Below the pieces are notes generated by a model. That model saw only the letters and a list, made by a program, of their open reading frames with translations. It had not been told where the DNA came from and did not search any database. Both the position numbers and the translations under genes were made by a program. This document shows, piece by piece, positions 55,139 through 63,019 of a stretch of 64,000 bases of DNA. The number at the start of each line of letters is the position of its first letter. Within the stretch, counting starts at the first letter, position 1. The stretch is taken from NCBI GenBank assembly GCA_949290055.1, contig CASEQJ010000006.1, positions 1 to 64,000 on the forward strand, read 5' to 3'. Source of the DNA: an uncultured Olsenella sp. Its GTDB lineage: Bacteria; Actinomycetota; Coriobacteriia; Coriobacteriales; Atopobiaceae.

Positions 55139-56701
55139 CTACTTGCCGTCCTCCTCGCGCTCGAGCGAGGGGATCTTGTCGCGGAACGTGTTCTCCGTGG
55201 CGTTGGCATGCGGCGACTTCTTGGCGTAGCGGCGCACCGCGGCGGCCGTCTTGTTGATCGACTGCAGCGTGCCCGCGCCGGCGACGCAGCCGCCCGGGCA
55301 GGCCATGCCCTCGATCAGGTAGCCGGGGTACTTGCCCTTGACCGCGTCCTTCATCATCTTGCGGCAGTTCTCCAGGCCCTCGGCGTTGACGACGTTGACC
55401 TCGCGCTCGGGGTCCATGACCTTGATTGCGTTGACCACGGCATTGGCCACGCCGCCCGCCACCGCGAAGCCGCGGCCGTCGGCGGAGGCGACCTCGAAGT
55501 CGGAGCTGCCCTCGCCGGCGAGCTTGGTGTACTCGTCGATTCCGCGCGCCTTCATCATGCCGGCCATCTCCTCGAAGGTCAGGACAAAGTCCACCTCGGA
55601 GCGCACGGACTTGCGCATGGCCTCGAGCTTCTTGGCCGAGCACGGCCCCACGAAGACGATCTTGGCGTTGGGGTGCTGCTGGCGCAGCAGGCGCGCGGTC
55701 AGCGTCATGGGCGTGAGGGCCATGGAAATGCACTCCGCGTGCTCCGGGAACTCGGTCTTGGCCATGACCGACCATGCCGGGCAGCAGGACGTGCCCATGA
55801 ACGGGATCTTCTCGGGCACCTCCTCCATGAAGTCCTCGGCCTCCTGAACGGTGCAGAGGTCGGCGCCCACGGCCACCTCCTCCATGCCGGAGAAGCCGAG
55901 CATGGTGAAGGCCTGGCGCAGCTTGTCCACGTTGCCCTTGCCGCCGAACTGGCCCACGAAGGCCGGCGCGACCTCGGCAATGACCTCGTCGCCGCGATTG
56001 ATCGCCTGAATGACCTGGAAGATCTGGCTCTTGTCGGCGATGGCGCCAAACGGGCAGTTGATCAGGCACTGCCCGCACGAGACGCACTTCTCGTAGTCAA
56101 TCTGCGCACGGCCGTGCTCGTCGGAGCCTATGGCGTGCATGCCGCAGGCGTCCGCACAGGGGCGCACGTGGTGCTGGATCGCGTGGTAGGGGCAGGCGTT
56201 GAAGCACATGCCGCAGTGAATGCACTTCTCCTGGTCAATGTAGGCCTTCTTGTGACGGAAGGAGATGGCGCCCTTGGGGCAGATCTCGCGGCAGGGGTGC
56301 GCCAAACAGCTCTGGCAGGCGTTGGTCACGCGGTAGACGTTGTCGTCGCAGGCGTTGCAGGCGAACTTGATCACGTTGATCAGGGGCGGTTCGTAGTAGG
56401 TCTCGGGGACGGCGGCGTCGGCGAGGCCGTCGGTGAGGCTCTCGCGCTTGTCCACGCCCTGCAGCGGCAGGCCCATGGCCAGGCGAATGCGCTGCTCCAC
56501 GATCGCGCGCTCCAGGAAGACGGACTCGCGGTAGGTTGCCACGTCGCCGGGAATGATCTCGTACGGAAGGTCGCGGATCCTGCGACGGGTGGTCTTCTCG
56601 TCGTCCTCGGCCATGTCGTAGGCGATCTTGGCCACGTTGGAGAACACGTTGCGACGGATCTCGGTCAGGTTGGTGTAGACGCCGCGCATGGTATCGGCCA
56701 T
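55139..56701 (-). CDS. hydA: monomeric [FeFe] hydrogenase
   Basis: A 520-residue iron-only hydrogenase evolving or oxidising H2. Several 4Fe-4S motifs occupy residues 110-225 (CQSCLAHPCREICPKG, CIHCGMCFNACPYH, CVSCGQCLINCPFG). The three H-cluster signatures follow: TSCCPAW (P1), GPCSAKKLE (P2) and EGMACPGGCVAGAG (P3). No NADH-binding subunits lie nearby, so electrons probably come from ferredoxin. GGAGAGGGG precedes the ATG. Maturation genes hydEFG are not in the window. Confidence 0.92.
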   Translation of the reverse strand: MADTMRGVYTNLTEIRRNVFSNVAKIAYDMAEDDEKTTRRRIRDLPYEIIPGDVATYRESVFLERAIVEQRIRLAMGLPLQGVDKRESLTDGLADAAVPETYYEPPLINVIKFACNACDDNVYRVTNACQSCLAHPCREICPKGAISFRHKKAYIDQEKCIHCGMCFNACPYHAIQHHVRPCADACGMHAIGSDEHGRAQIDYEKCVSCGQCLINCPFGAIADKSQIFQVIQAINRGDEVIAEVAPAFVGQFGGKGNVDKLRQAFTMLGFSGMEEVAVGADLCTVQEAEDFMEEVPEKIPFMGTSCCPAWSVMAKTEFPEHAECISMALTPMTLTARLLRQQHPNAKIVFVGPCSAKKLEAMRKSVRSEVDFVLTFEEMAGMMKARGIDEYTKLAGEGSSDFEVASADGRGFAVAGGVANAVVNAIKVMDPEREVNVVNAEGLENCRKMMKDAVKGKYPGYLIEGMACPGGCVAGAGTLQSINKTAAAVRRYAKKSPHANATENTFRDKIPSLEREEDGK

Positions 56702-57008
56702 GGTTGCCCCTCTCCCGGGTCGCTCGTCAGCTGCCGCGCCTCCCCTCAGAGGCGCTCCTCAACCGACAAGTATCGCACAGGGCGGGTGCGTGCGAGCCTG
56801 CGCGTTGCGCTCGAAGCGGCGAACGTCGCGGCGAGCGCGCGTCTCGGACGTCGCGCGGGCACAGCGGACTAGCGACGGGCAGGTATCACGCACGACGCGC
56901 TCGGCAAGGAGCGCCCCCTCCTCGATTGCGCTCGGGGCATCCTAGCGGGCACGCTGCGGCCGCCCGCGCCGCAGGCGCTCGGGCCATGCGGTCTCGAGTC
57001 TCGGCCGC
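56702..57008. other. 307-base gap with a displaced RluA 3' end
   Basis: GC-rich non-coding DNA upstream of the hydrogenase gene. On the reverse strand, codons from about 56998 to 56943 read LETAWPERLRR ... QRAR and a stop, closely resembling the end of the RluA-type protein encoded at 59456-60121 (LLLETAWPARLWPAPGG). This looks like the original 3' end of that gene, now cut off by the low-GC island. Confidence 0.6.
56968..56998. repeat. direct repeat flanking the low-GC island, left copy
   Basis: A 31-base sequence containing CGGGCCATGCGGTCTC matches 59479-59509 at 27 of 31 positions. The left copy is just outside the island, the right copy within the 3' end of the RluA-type gene. Confidence 0.7.
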
Positions 57009-57245
57009 TCACTTTCCGAAAAGAGCGGCTTCAATTCGCAAAGTCAACAGTTCAGCAGAAATACCAAGTGCGTTCGCATACGTGAAAAACTCGCTGATTG
57101 GTAAGTTACGCTCACCAATTTCGATCTTAGACACGTAGGACTGCGGCTTACCAACCCTTCGCGCCAGCTCAACTTGAGTCAAGTTTGCCTCACGCCGCAC
57201 GGTTTGAAGACAGGACCCAATTCTCCTGTTCGCGTCGACATTCAT
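57009..57245 (-). CDS. XRE-family helix-turn-helix regulator
   Basis: A 78-residue protein that is almost entirely a lambda-Cro/XRE helix-turn-helix (LTQVELARRVGKPQSYVSKIEIGERNLPISEFFTYANALGI). It is in the low-GC island and divergent from the LRR-like gene, with a palindrome between them, so it probably represses itself and that gene. No obvious Shine-Dalgarno is seen; the 5' region is AT-rich. Confidence 0.85.
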   Translation of the reverse strand: MNVDANRRIGSCLQTVRREANLTQVELARRVGKPQSYVSKIEIGERNLPISEFFTYANALGISAELLTLRIEAALFGK

Positions 57246-57269
57246 ACGGGCAGCATATATACTTAAGAC

Positions 57270-57292
57270 GAATATCCCATTTTAGGATATTC
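57270..57292. promoter_or_regulatory. palindromic operator in the XRE / LRR-like divergent gap
   Basis: GAATATCC (57270-57277) and GGATATTC (57285-57292) form a perfect 8-base dyad with a 7-base centre. It lies in the 77-base gap between divergent genes and is a natural site for the adjacent XRE protein. Confidence 0.65.
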
Positions 57293-57322
57293 ATATCGAA
57301 CATAATCGCTTAAGGAGGAACC

Positions 57323-58462
57323 ATGAGTGAATCAGAAGCACCCAGGAGCCCAAAAGCAGGCATCTTCATTCTGGCTGCAATGGCAGTGCTCGTCCTCATA
57401 TATGCGGTAAATCGGAATACAGTAACACCCGAGGCGGAAGCTAACGGAGAAACACCCAATCTTTCCGAACAAGCCACTACATATACAAGCATTCCTCTCG
57501 ACGAAGCCACATTCCCGGACACGATGCTCAGAGGCTATCTCTCTTACTATTATGACCTAGACGGCAGCGGGGCGCTTGACAATGGAGAAGCAGAAGCTAT
57601 CTGGGAACTCGGAGAAACCCAATTCTACGAGGACGACACGTATGAAATGGCACGAGCTGAAGACTTCCCAGCCCTGACTTCGTTGCAAGGTCTTGAATTG
57701 CTTCCCTCACTTACGGTACTTAGTATAGAAGATGCAAGCAACTTAAGCGAAATTGACTTGGCAGGCTTTGATAGCCTGCTTACACTCATAGTAGATACAT
57801 ACTCCAATGATGAGAACTCAACCACTCCCCTTACTTCGATAGACACAAGTGGGGCCCCTCACTTGACCGCTCTTATAATAAAAGGTGCAAATACACCGTA
57901 CCTCGACCTCTCCACAAATACTGAGTTGACAGATTTTTGGTGGTACCAGCGTATCGGTGATATACCACTCGAATCTCTCACCATCCCATCTTCGCTAGAA
58001 AAAGTAAGATTAGACAATGCTCGGATTAGCGATTTCAACTTTTCTAACTGCATGAATCTCGAGCAGCTTTTCCTTATCGACACCATTGCCAACTCGATTG
58101 AATTGCCTGACTCAGATAATCTAAGAACTCTCTTTGTATCAGCTGAGAATCTTTCCCAGCTCGACTTGAAATCCCAAGCCTCGCTAACAGGGCTCTATCT
58201 CTCGGCGCCGCTGATTACAAACCTTGACCTTACCTCTCAAACATGTCTTAAGTACCTAAATCTTTCCAATACGTCTATCACATCAATTGATTTGCAGGGC
58301 AGTGCTTATGTCAATGAATCAATCGTTGTTCCAGAAGAATGTACCGTAAATAACACCTCAGGCGGTGTTCTAAAAGACAACTCCGAATGGCCTGGCGCTG
58401 CCTATCTTCCTGATGATGCGCTGTTTGATATCCATATCTATTGGAATGATTCGACCAAATAG
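57323..58462 (+). CDS. membrane-anchored leucine-rich-repeat-like protein with EF-hand-type motif
   Basis: A 379-residue protein of the low-GC island. One N-terminal membrane helix (AGIFILAAMAVLVLIYAV, residues 14-31) anchors an outward domain. An EF-hand-like calcium loop, DLDGSGALDNGE, lies near residue 75. Residues 110-340 have irregular leucine-rich repeats (LTSLQGLELLPSLTVLSIED, LTALIIKGANTPYLDLS, LRTLFVSAENLSQLDLKS, LKYLNLSNTSITSIDLQ). Such domains often bind proteins at the surface. TAAGGAGG precedes the ATG. Base composition is clearly unlike the flanks. Confidence 0.75.
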   Translation: MSESEAPRSPKAGIFILAAMAVLVLIYAVNRNTVTPEAEANGETPNLSEQATTYTSIPLDEATFPDTMLRGYLSYYYDLDGSGALDNGEAEAIWELGETQFYEDDTYEMARAEDFPALTSLQGLELLPSLTVLSIEDASNLSEIDLAGFDSLLTLIVDTYSNDENSTTPLTSIDTSGAPHLTALIIKGANTPYLDLSTNTELTDFWWYQRIGDIPLESLTIPSSLEKVRLDNARISDFNFSNCMNLEQLFLIDTIANSIELPDSDNLRTLFVSAENLSQLDLKSQASLTGLYLSAPLITNLDLTSQTCLKYLNLSNTSITSIDLQGSAYVNESIVVPEECTVNNTSGGVLKDNSEWPGAAYLPDDALFDIHIYWNDSTK

Positions 58463-58486
58463 CTCTCCACAAAGAAGGTGGCTACT

Positions 58487-59374
58487 TTGAACAAGGTTTG
58501 CCAGAAAGCCGTTGCTTCTAGCCTCACGGTACTCTTATTGGGCTTGCTCTGTGCGTGTTCTAACTCCACCCAACTGGAGACGAGCTCTCCAGAATCAACT
58601 GAACTTGTAGGGGCACAAGAACAAGACAGCGAAACAGCAAGCGTAACCATGGGCACCACAAGCAGTGATGAGACATCGGCTGCCCAATCGCCACACACCT
58701 ATACGCTCGAAGAAATTCAGGATGCCCCAGGCAGTTACTTCATCATGCGTGGTAACTCTTTCGAAAGCGCCGAATCTTGCGAAGTTGAGGCTACCAGTGA
58801 AGCAGACACTGCATATTACTACCCGGTAGAGGGCACAGAATTCGGTTATGCTCCTACGCTTGACCTTACAGAGGGCGACATTCTCGTAACAACATCTGAC
58901 AGCGAAACAATGACGTTCCTTAGTCCTGAGGGTTATGGGTATTTTGCGGATGACGCGTGGAAGATATCACCCCACAGCTGGGAAACAATCAATGGAGTTG
59001 ATATCCCCGAGAACTGGAATGATTTGGACAACATCGAACAGGAGACGTTTCTGTCCGAGATTCTCAATCCCCTAGGCATCACTCTTAATCAAGGGGACGT
59101 ACCTGTAGCGGCATTGCCTGTCACCCTTACTTATGGCGAGTTTGTGGGCACCAAGTACACCGAGCACACAGTGGAGCTCAACGTTCCTTTCTATCATAGG
59201 TTCATAGGATTCTGGGGTGATCAGGGAGACGAAAGCATTGTCATGTGTCCAGTTAATGAAACGAAAGAAGGATATTTCATCGTAGATACTTCTGCCCTTG
59301 AGCCTGGCACATACCTCATTAATGGAAGTTCAACCGGATATATGAATTATGCCCTCCTAAACGTCGCAGCATAA
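58487..59374 (+). CDS. low-GC island lipoprotein, unknown
   Basis: A 295-residue lipoprotein (signal peptide ending LLLGLLCAC, with Cys near residue 23) with a Ser/Thr/Glu-rich linker and a globular region containing two similar segments (DAPGSYFIMRGNSFESAESC and LEPGTYLINGSSTGYMNYALL). No family is recognised. The TTG start at 58487 is preferred because AGAAGG lies at correct spacing; a GTG at 58478 overlaps that site. It follows the LRR-like gene by 24 bases, probably in one operon. Confidence 0.7.
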   Translation: MNKVCQKAVASSLTVLLLGLLCACSNSTQLETSSPESTELVGAQEQDSETASVTMGTTSSDETSAAQSPHTYTLEEIQDAPGSYFIMRGNSFESAESCEVEATSEADTAYYYPVEGTEFGYAPTLDLTEGDILVTTSDSETMTFLSPEGYGYFADDAWKISPHSWETINGVDIPENWNDLDNIEQETFLSEILNPLGITLNQGDVPVAALPVTLTYGEFVGTKYTEHTVELNVPFYHRFIGFWGDQGDESIVMCPVNETKEGYFIVDTSALEPGTYLINGSSTGYMNYALLNVAA

Positions 59375-59455
59375 TCAGGCTCAGAAGCTACCTCGCCCGC
59401 CTCAATTGCACGAGACTTGGATATAAATCTTGTTCCATCTAAATTGAGCTACAGA

Positions 59456-60121
59456 CTATAACCTCCCTCCGGGCGCTGGCCACAGGCGCGCGGGCCACGC
59501 GGTCTCAAGGAGCAAGCGCTTCCCGCTCACGGGGTGGTCGAGCTCCTCGCGCCATGCGTGAAGGAGCAGGCCGGCCGGACAGCGCGGCCCGCCGTAGAGC
59601 GCGTCGCCGACGATCGGGTGGCCGAGCGCGGCCAGGTGCACGCGAATCTGGTGGCGCCGGCCCGTCACGAGCGTGACGGCAAGCAGTGTGCGCCCGTCCT
59701 TCTCGGCCACGCGACGGAAGCGCGTCTCGGCGGGCTTGCCCTGCCCGGGACGGCAGGCGCGCATGCGGCGCGCGTCATGGCGGTCGCGGCCGATTGGCTG
59801 GCGCACGGTCTTCTCGGCCCAGGGGACGCGCCCCGCCACCACCGCGAGGTAGGTCTTGCTCATGGCATGGCCCGCAACCTGCGCGTCCAGCGCCGGCTGC
59901 GTGGCACGGTCAAGCGAGAAGAGCGTGAGGCCCGTGGTCTCCCGGTCCAGGCGCTGCACGGCCTGCAGGCGCGCGTCGGCACGGCCCTCGGCGGCGAGGT
60001 GGTCGGCCACGACGTCGGTGAGCGTGCGCGCGCCCGTGCCGTCGTCGTGCACGATGATCCCCGCCGGCTTGTCCCAGGCGAGAAGAACCTCGTTCTCGAA
60101 TATCAGGCTGCCGTTGTTCAC
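59456..60121 (-). CDS. RluA-family pseudouridine synthase
   Basis: A 221-residue RNA pseudouridine synthase without an S4 domain. The catalytic block is LQAVQRLDRETTGL (Asp), with the usual YLAVVAGR, VTGRRHQIRVHLAALGHPIVGD and LLLHAWREEL motifs. The GTG start at 60121 has GGGAGG upstream; a GTG at 60151 is alternative. Its target (23S rRNA or tRNA) is unknown. The last ~10 codons coincide with a direct repeat (59479-59509) bordering a low-GC island, so the present C-terminus was probably brought in by an insertion. Confidence 0.88.
   Translation of the reverse strand: MNNGSLIFENEVLLAWDKPAGIIVHDDGTGARTLTDVVADHLAAEGRADARLQAVQRLDRETTGLTLFSLDRATQPALDAQVAGHAMSKTYLAVVAGRVPWAEKTVRQPIGRDRHDARRMRACRPGQGKPAETRFRRVAEKDGRTLLAVTLVTGRRHQIRVHLAALGHPIVGDALYGGPRCPAGLLLHAWREELDHPVSGKRLLLETAWPARLWPAPGGRL
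59479..59509. repeat. direct repeat flanking the low-GC island, right copy
   Basis: A 31-base sequence inside the 3' end of the RluA-type gene (contains CGGGCCACGCGGTCTC), 27 of 31 identical to 56968-56998. It is a candidate attachment or recombination site. Confidence 0.7.
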
Positions 60122-60139
60122 GCCGTCCCTCCCGGCTGC

Positions 60140-60262
60140 GTTAGTACGCACTTTCCAACGTTTTAGCCACGTGTTCCGTCGGAAACCGCGTATTGCCGCC
60201 CTGCGATACGCGATTTCCTACACAATCGGCCACGAAAACGTTGGAAGTCGCGTATCGGCGTC
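60140..60262. repeat. array A5: alternating GGAAATCGCGTA units
   Basis: Four units share the GGAAATCGCG core with arrays A1-A4 but have TATCGC or TACT as second half. Reverse units end at 60160 and 60222; forward units start at 60177 and 60239. Same-orientation units are 62 bases apart (2 x 31). The outer arms CCAACGTTTTAGCCAC and GGCCACGAAAACGTTGG also pair. It lies between the hisS stop and the RluA-type start. Confidence 0.75.
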
Positions 60263-60273
60263 CGCCGAAGCGC

Positions 60274-61590
60274 CTACGCCAGGCGGGCGAGAACCTCGTC
60301 GACCAGGCGCTCCATGGGCACCTGCACCTGCTCGTGCGTGCCCATGTCGCGCAGGGTGGCAACGCCCGCGGCGACCTCGTCGCCGCCGAGCACCACGCAG
60401 AGGCGCGCATGCAGCTTGTCGGCCTGCTTGAACTGGCTCTTGAGCGAGCGCCCCTGGTAGTCGGCCTCGGTGCGCACGCCCGCGGCGCGCAGGGCCAGGC
60501 ACGCGTCGAAGGTTGCAGCGCGCTCCGTCTCGCCGCCGGTCGTGGCCACGTAGACGCAGCTCGGCTCGTCGCCGCCCAGCTCCACGCCAGCCGACGCGAG
60601 CGCGAGCGCGATTCGCTCGAAGCCCACCGCAAAGCCGAGGCCCGGCGTGGGCTTGCCGCCCTCGAGCTCCACAAGGCCGTCGTAGCGACCGCCGCCGCCA
60701 ATGGCGCCGACGCCCGAACCCACGGCCTCTACCTCGAAGACCGTGCGCGTGTAGTAGTCCAGGCCGCGCACGAGCGTGGGGTCCTCGACGTAGGTCACGC
60801 CCGCCGCGTCCAGGTAGCGCTTGACCGCCGCGTAGTGGGCGGCGCACTCCTCGCAGAGGTTGTCCGGCGCGAGCGGCGCGCCCTTCATGACCTCGCGGCA
60901 GTGGTCGTTCTTGCAGTCAAAGGAGCGCAGCGGGTTGATCTGCGCGCGCTCGAGGCAGTCGGGGCACATCTCGTCCGCGTGGTCGAGAATGAACGAGCGG
61001 ACCTTGTCGCGGTAGGCGGGGCGGCACGCGGCGTCGCCCATGGAGTTGATCGTGAGGCGCAGGTTCTCGGGGGCAAAGCCAAGAAGCTCGAAGTAGCGCA
61101 TGAGCATGATGACGCACTCGGCGTCCGCCGCCGGGTCGCTCGCACCGAGCCACTCGACGCCCACCTGGTGGAACTGGCGCAGGCGGCCCTTCTGCGGGCG
61201 CTCGCCGCGGAACATGGCCTCGGCGTACCAGAGCTTGGCCGGGGCCGCGCCCTGAGGCACGAGATTGTTCTCCACCACGGCGCGCACCACGCCCGCCGTG
61301 CCCTCGGGGCGCATGGCCATGCGCTGGCGCGGCTTGAGGTGGCTCTCGCTGCCGCGCTCCAGCAGGTCGCCAAAGAGCGCGCCCGAGACCACGCGGAACA
61401 TTTCCTTGCGCACCACGTCCGTGGACTCGCCAATGCCGTGCACGAAGGTGTCAACCTGCTCAATGGCCGGCGTCTCGATCTGGTCGAAACCATACGCGCC
61501 AAAGAGCTCGCGCGCCACGTCGACCATGCGCTGCCAGGCGCGCATGTAGCCGCCGTAGAGGTCCTCGGTGCCCTGAACCTTCTGTGCCAT
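60274..61590 (-). CDS. hisS: histidyl-tRNA synthetase
   Basis: A 438-residue class II synthetase charging tRNA-His. Motif 2-like REKM..FR regions appear as MAMRPEGTAGVVRAVVEN and FRGERPQKGRLRQFHQVGVE; the histidine-specific blocks are VRGLDYYTRTVFEV and GGGRYDGL, followed by a C-terminal anticodon-binding domain (CVYVATTGGETERAATF). AAGGGA precedes the ATG. It is a single essential gene with dyad I upstream. Confidence 0.96.
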   Translation of the reverse strand: MAQKVQGTEDLYGGYMRAWQRMVDVARELFGAYGFDQIETPAIEQVDTFVHGIGESTDVVRKEMFRVVSGALFGDLLERGSESHLKPRQRMAMRPEGTAGVVRAVVENNLVPQGAAPAKLWYAEAMFRGERPQKGRLRQFHQVGVEWLGASDPAADAECVIMLMRYFELLGFAPENLRLTINSMGDAACRPAYRDKVRSFILDHADEMCPDCLERAQINPLRSFDCKNDHCREVMKGAPLAPDNLCEECAAHYAAVKRYLDAAGVTYVEDPTLVRGLDYYTRTVFEVEAVGSGVGAIGGGGRYDGLVELEGGKPTPGLGFAVGFERIALALASAGVELGGDEPSCVYVATTGGETERAATFDACLALRAAGVRTEADYQGRSLKSQFKQADKLHARLCVVLGGDEVAAGVATLRDMGTHEQVQVPMERLVDEVLARLA

Positions 61591-61690
61591 CGTGCGATTC
61601 CCTTCTCGCCATGCGGTTTACAGCCGTTCAGTATAGCGCGAGCGGCCGGCGCGCCGCCCTTCTCGCCAGCCCCACGGCCACCTCCCTGTT

Positions 61691-61815
61691 TTGGGCAACA
61701 ACTTTGATGCCAAGCGCCGGGATTAGTAGAAAATGCCACGTTTTTCTCACTTGTGAGCAAAACGATTGATGCAAAACCCGCAAAAGGCCGCCGGCACATA
61801 AAAGCTGTTGCCCAA
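61691..61815. repeat. dyad I: TTGGGCAACA inverted repeat
   Basis: TTGGGCAACAACTTT (61691-61705) is mirrored by AAAGCTGTTGCCCAA (61801-61815) with one mismatch. Pairing continues weakly inward to a central CTCACTTGTGAG palindrome at 61746-61757. A TAGAAAATGCC segment inside resembles array A units. It lies upstream of hisS. Confidence 0.7.
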
Positions 61816-61914
61816 TACCTCAAGAAACCGTTCGAGATCGGCAAGGCAAGAAGCACGCCAGCTCGAGAAACCCAGAACCACGCAAATTGTGCCAAGGGGA
61901 GGCGACAACCTCAG

Positions 61915-61948
61915 AAAAGGGGCCCTCCGCGCAGCGGCGAAGGGCCCC
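61915..61948 (-). terminator. intrinsic terminator of ilvE
   Basis: Read on the reverse strand, GGGGCCCT and AGGGCCCC form a G/C stem followed by TTTT, about 30 bases after the ilvE stop. It is the clearest classical intrinsic terminator in the window. Confidence 0.85.
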
Positions 61949-61978
61949 AACAGACAGCAACGTTCTTCTCGCCCGGCG

Positions 61979-63019
61979 CTAGCAGATCTTGACGACCCAG
62001 CCCTCGGGGCCCTCGATCTCGCCGGCCTGAATGCCGGTGAGGGTCTCGCGCAGCTTGGCCATGACGGGGCCGACGTGCTCCATGCCGCCCTCGCCGAAGA
62101 CGACCTCGGTCTCGCCGTTCACGACCTTGCCCACCGGCGAGATCACGGCCGCGGTGCCGCACATGCCGCACTCGACGAACGCGCCGCTCGCGACCTCCTC
62201 GAACTTCACCGGGCGCTCGACCACGGTCATGCCGAGCATGTCCGTCGCCACCTGCACGAGGCTGCGGCGCGTGATCGACGGCAGAATGGAGTCCGTGGCG
62301 GACTGCGGCACCACAAGCGTACCCTCGCGGTTCACGAACAGGAAGTTCGCGCCGCCGGACTCCTCCACGAAGGTGTGGGTCTGCGGGTCGAGGTACATGT
62401 TGTCGGCGAAGCCCTGCTCGTGCGCCTGGACGCTCGGGTAGAGCGACATCGCGTAGTTGAGGCCGGCCTTGATGGCGCCGGTGCCATGCGGCGCGGCGCG
62501 GTCGTACTCGGGCACGCGCACGGCCACGGGCTTGACGCCGCCGGAGTAGTACGGGCCCACGGGCGTCACGAGGATGCGGAACTGGTACTCCGTGGCCGGC
62601 GCGACGCCGATGACCTCGCCGGTGGCCACCATGAACGGACGCACGTAGAGCGTGGCACCGGAGCCGAAGGGCGGCACCCACGCCTCGTTGGCCTTGACGA
62701 CCATCTTGACCGCCTCGACGAACTTATCCTCCGGGAAGGGCGGCATCACGATGCGCCGGGCGGAGTCGGCCATGCGGGCGGCGTTGAGGTCCGGGCGGAA
62801 GCAGACGATGTCGCCGTCCTTGGTGGTGTAGGCCTTGAGGCCCTCGAAGACCTCCTGGCAGTAGTGGAAGATGCCCGCGCACTCGGAGAGCGTGAGGGTG
62901 TGGTCGGTGGTGAGGCCGCCCTCCTCCCAGGCGCCGTCCTTGTAGTTGCAGACGTAGCTGTAGTCGGTGGGCTGGTAGGCAAAGCCGAGACTGCCCCAGT
63001 CGATGTCCTTCTTCTCCAT
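61979..63019 (-). CDS. ilvE: branched-chain amino acid aminotransferase
   Basis: A 346-residue fold-type IV PLP enzyme interconverting leucine, isoleucine and valine with their keto acids. The PLP lysine is in GTGAIKAGLNYAMSL, with family blocks FEGLKAYTTKDG, NMYLDPQTHTFVEESGGANFLF and ECGMCGTAAVISPVG. The start at 63019 (MEKKDIDWGSLGF) has AAGGGG upstream; further in-frame codons upstream run into promoter sequence. It ends at a T-run terminator. Confidence 0.95.
   Translation of the reverse strand: MEKKDIDWGSLGFAYQPTDYSYVCNYKDGAWEEGGLTTDHTLTLSECAGIFHYCQEVFEGLKAYTTKDGDIVCFRPDLNAARMADSARRIVMPPFPEDKFVEAVKMVVKANEAWVPPFGSGATLYVRPFMVATGEVIGVAPATEYQFRILVTPVGPYYSGGVKPVAVRVPEYDRAAPHGTGAIKAGLNYAMSLYPSVQAHEQGFADNMYLDPQTHTFVEESGGANFLFVNREGTLVVPQSATDSILPSITRRSLVQVATDMLGMTVVERPVKFEEVASGAFVECGMCGTAAVISPVGKVVNGETEVVFGEGGMEHVGPVMAKLRETLTGIQAGEIEGPEGWVVKIC

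Larger units (their letters stand above)
61591..61978. other. 388-base hisS-ilvE gap
   Basis: No supported gene is seen; a 79-codon forward reading frame lacks a ribosome site. The gap contains dyad I (61691-61815), the ilvE terminator (61915-61948) and a GTTCTTCTCGCCC motif at 61962-61974. Confidence 0.65.

Noticed and set aside
57009-59374. Prophage or integrative element with recombinase
   Set aside because: No integrase, transposase, replication or phage gene is present in the low-GC segment; only the flanking repeat suggests past integration.
61753-61992. A 79-codon forward gene in the hisS-ilvE gap
   Set aside because: There is no ribosome site, and the frame overlaps dyad I, the ilvE terminator and the end of ilvE.
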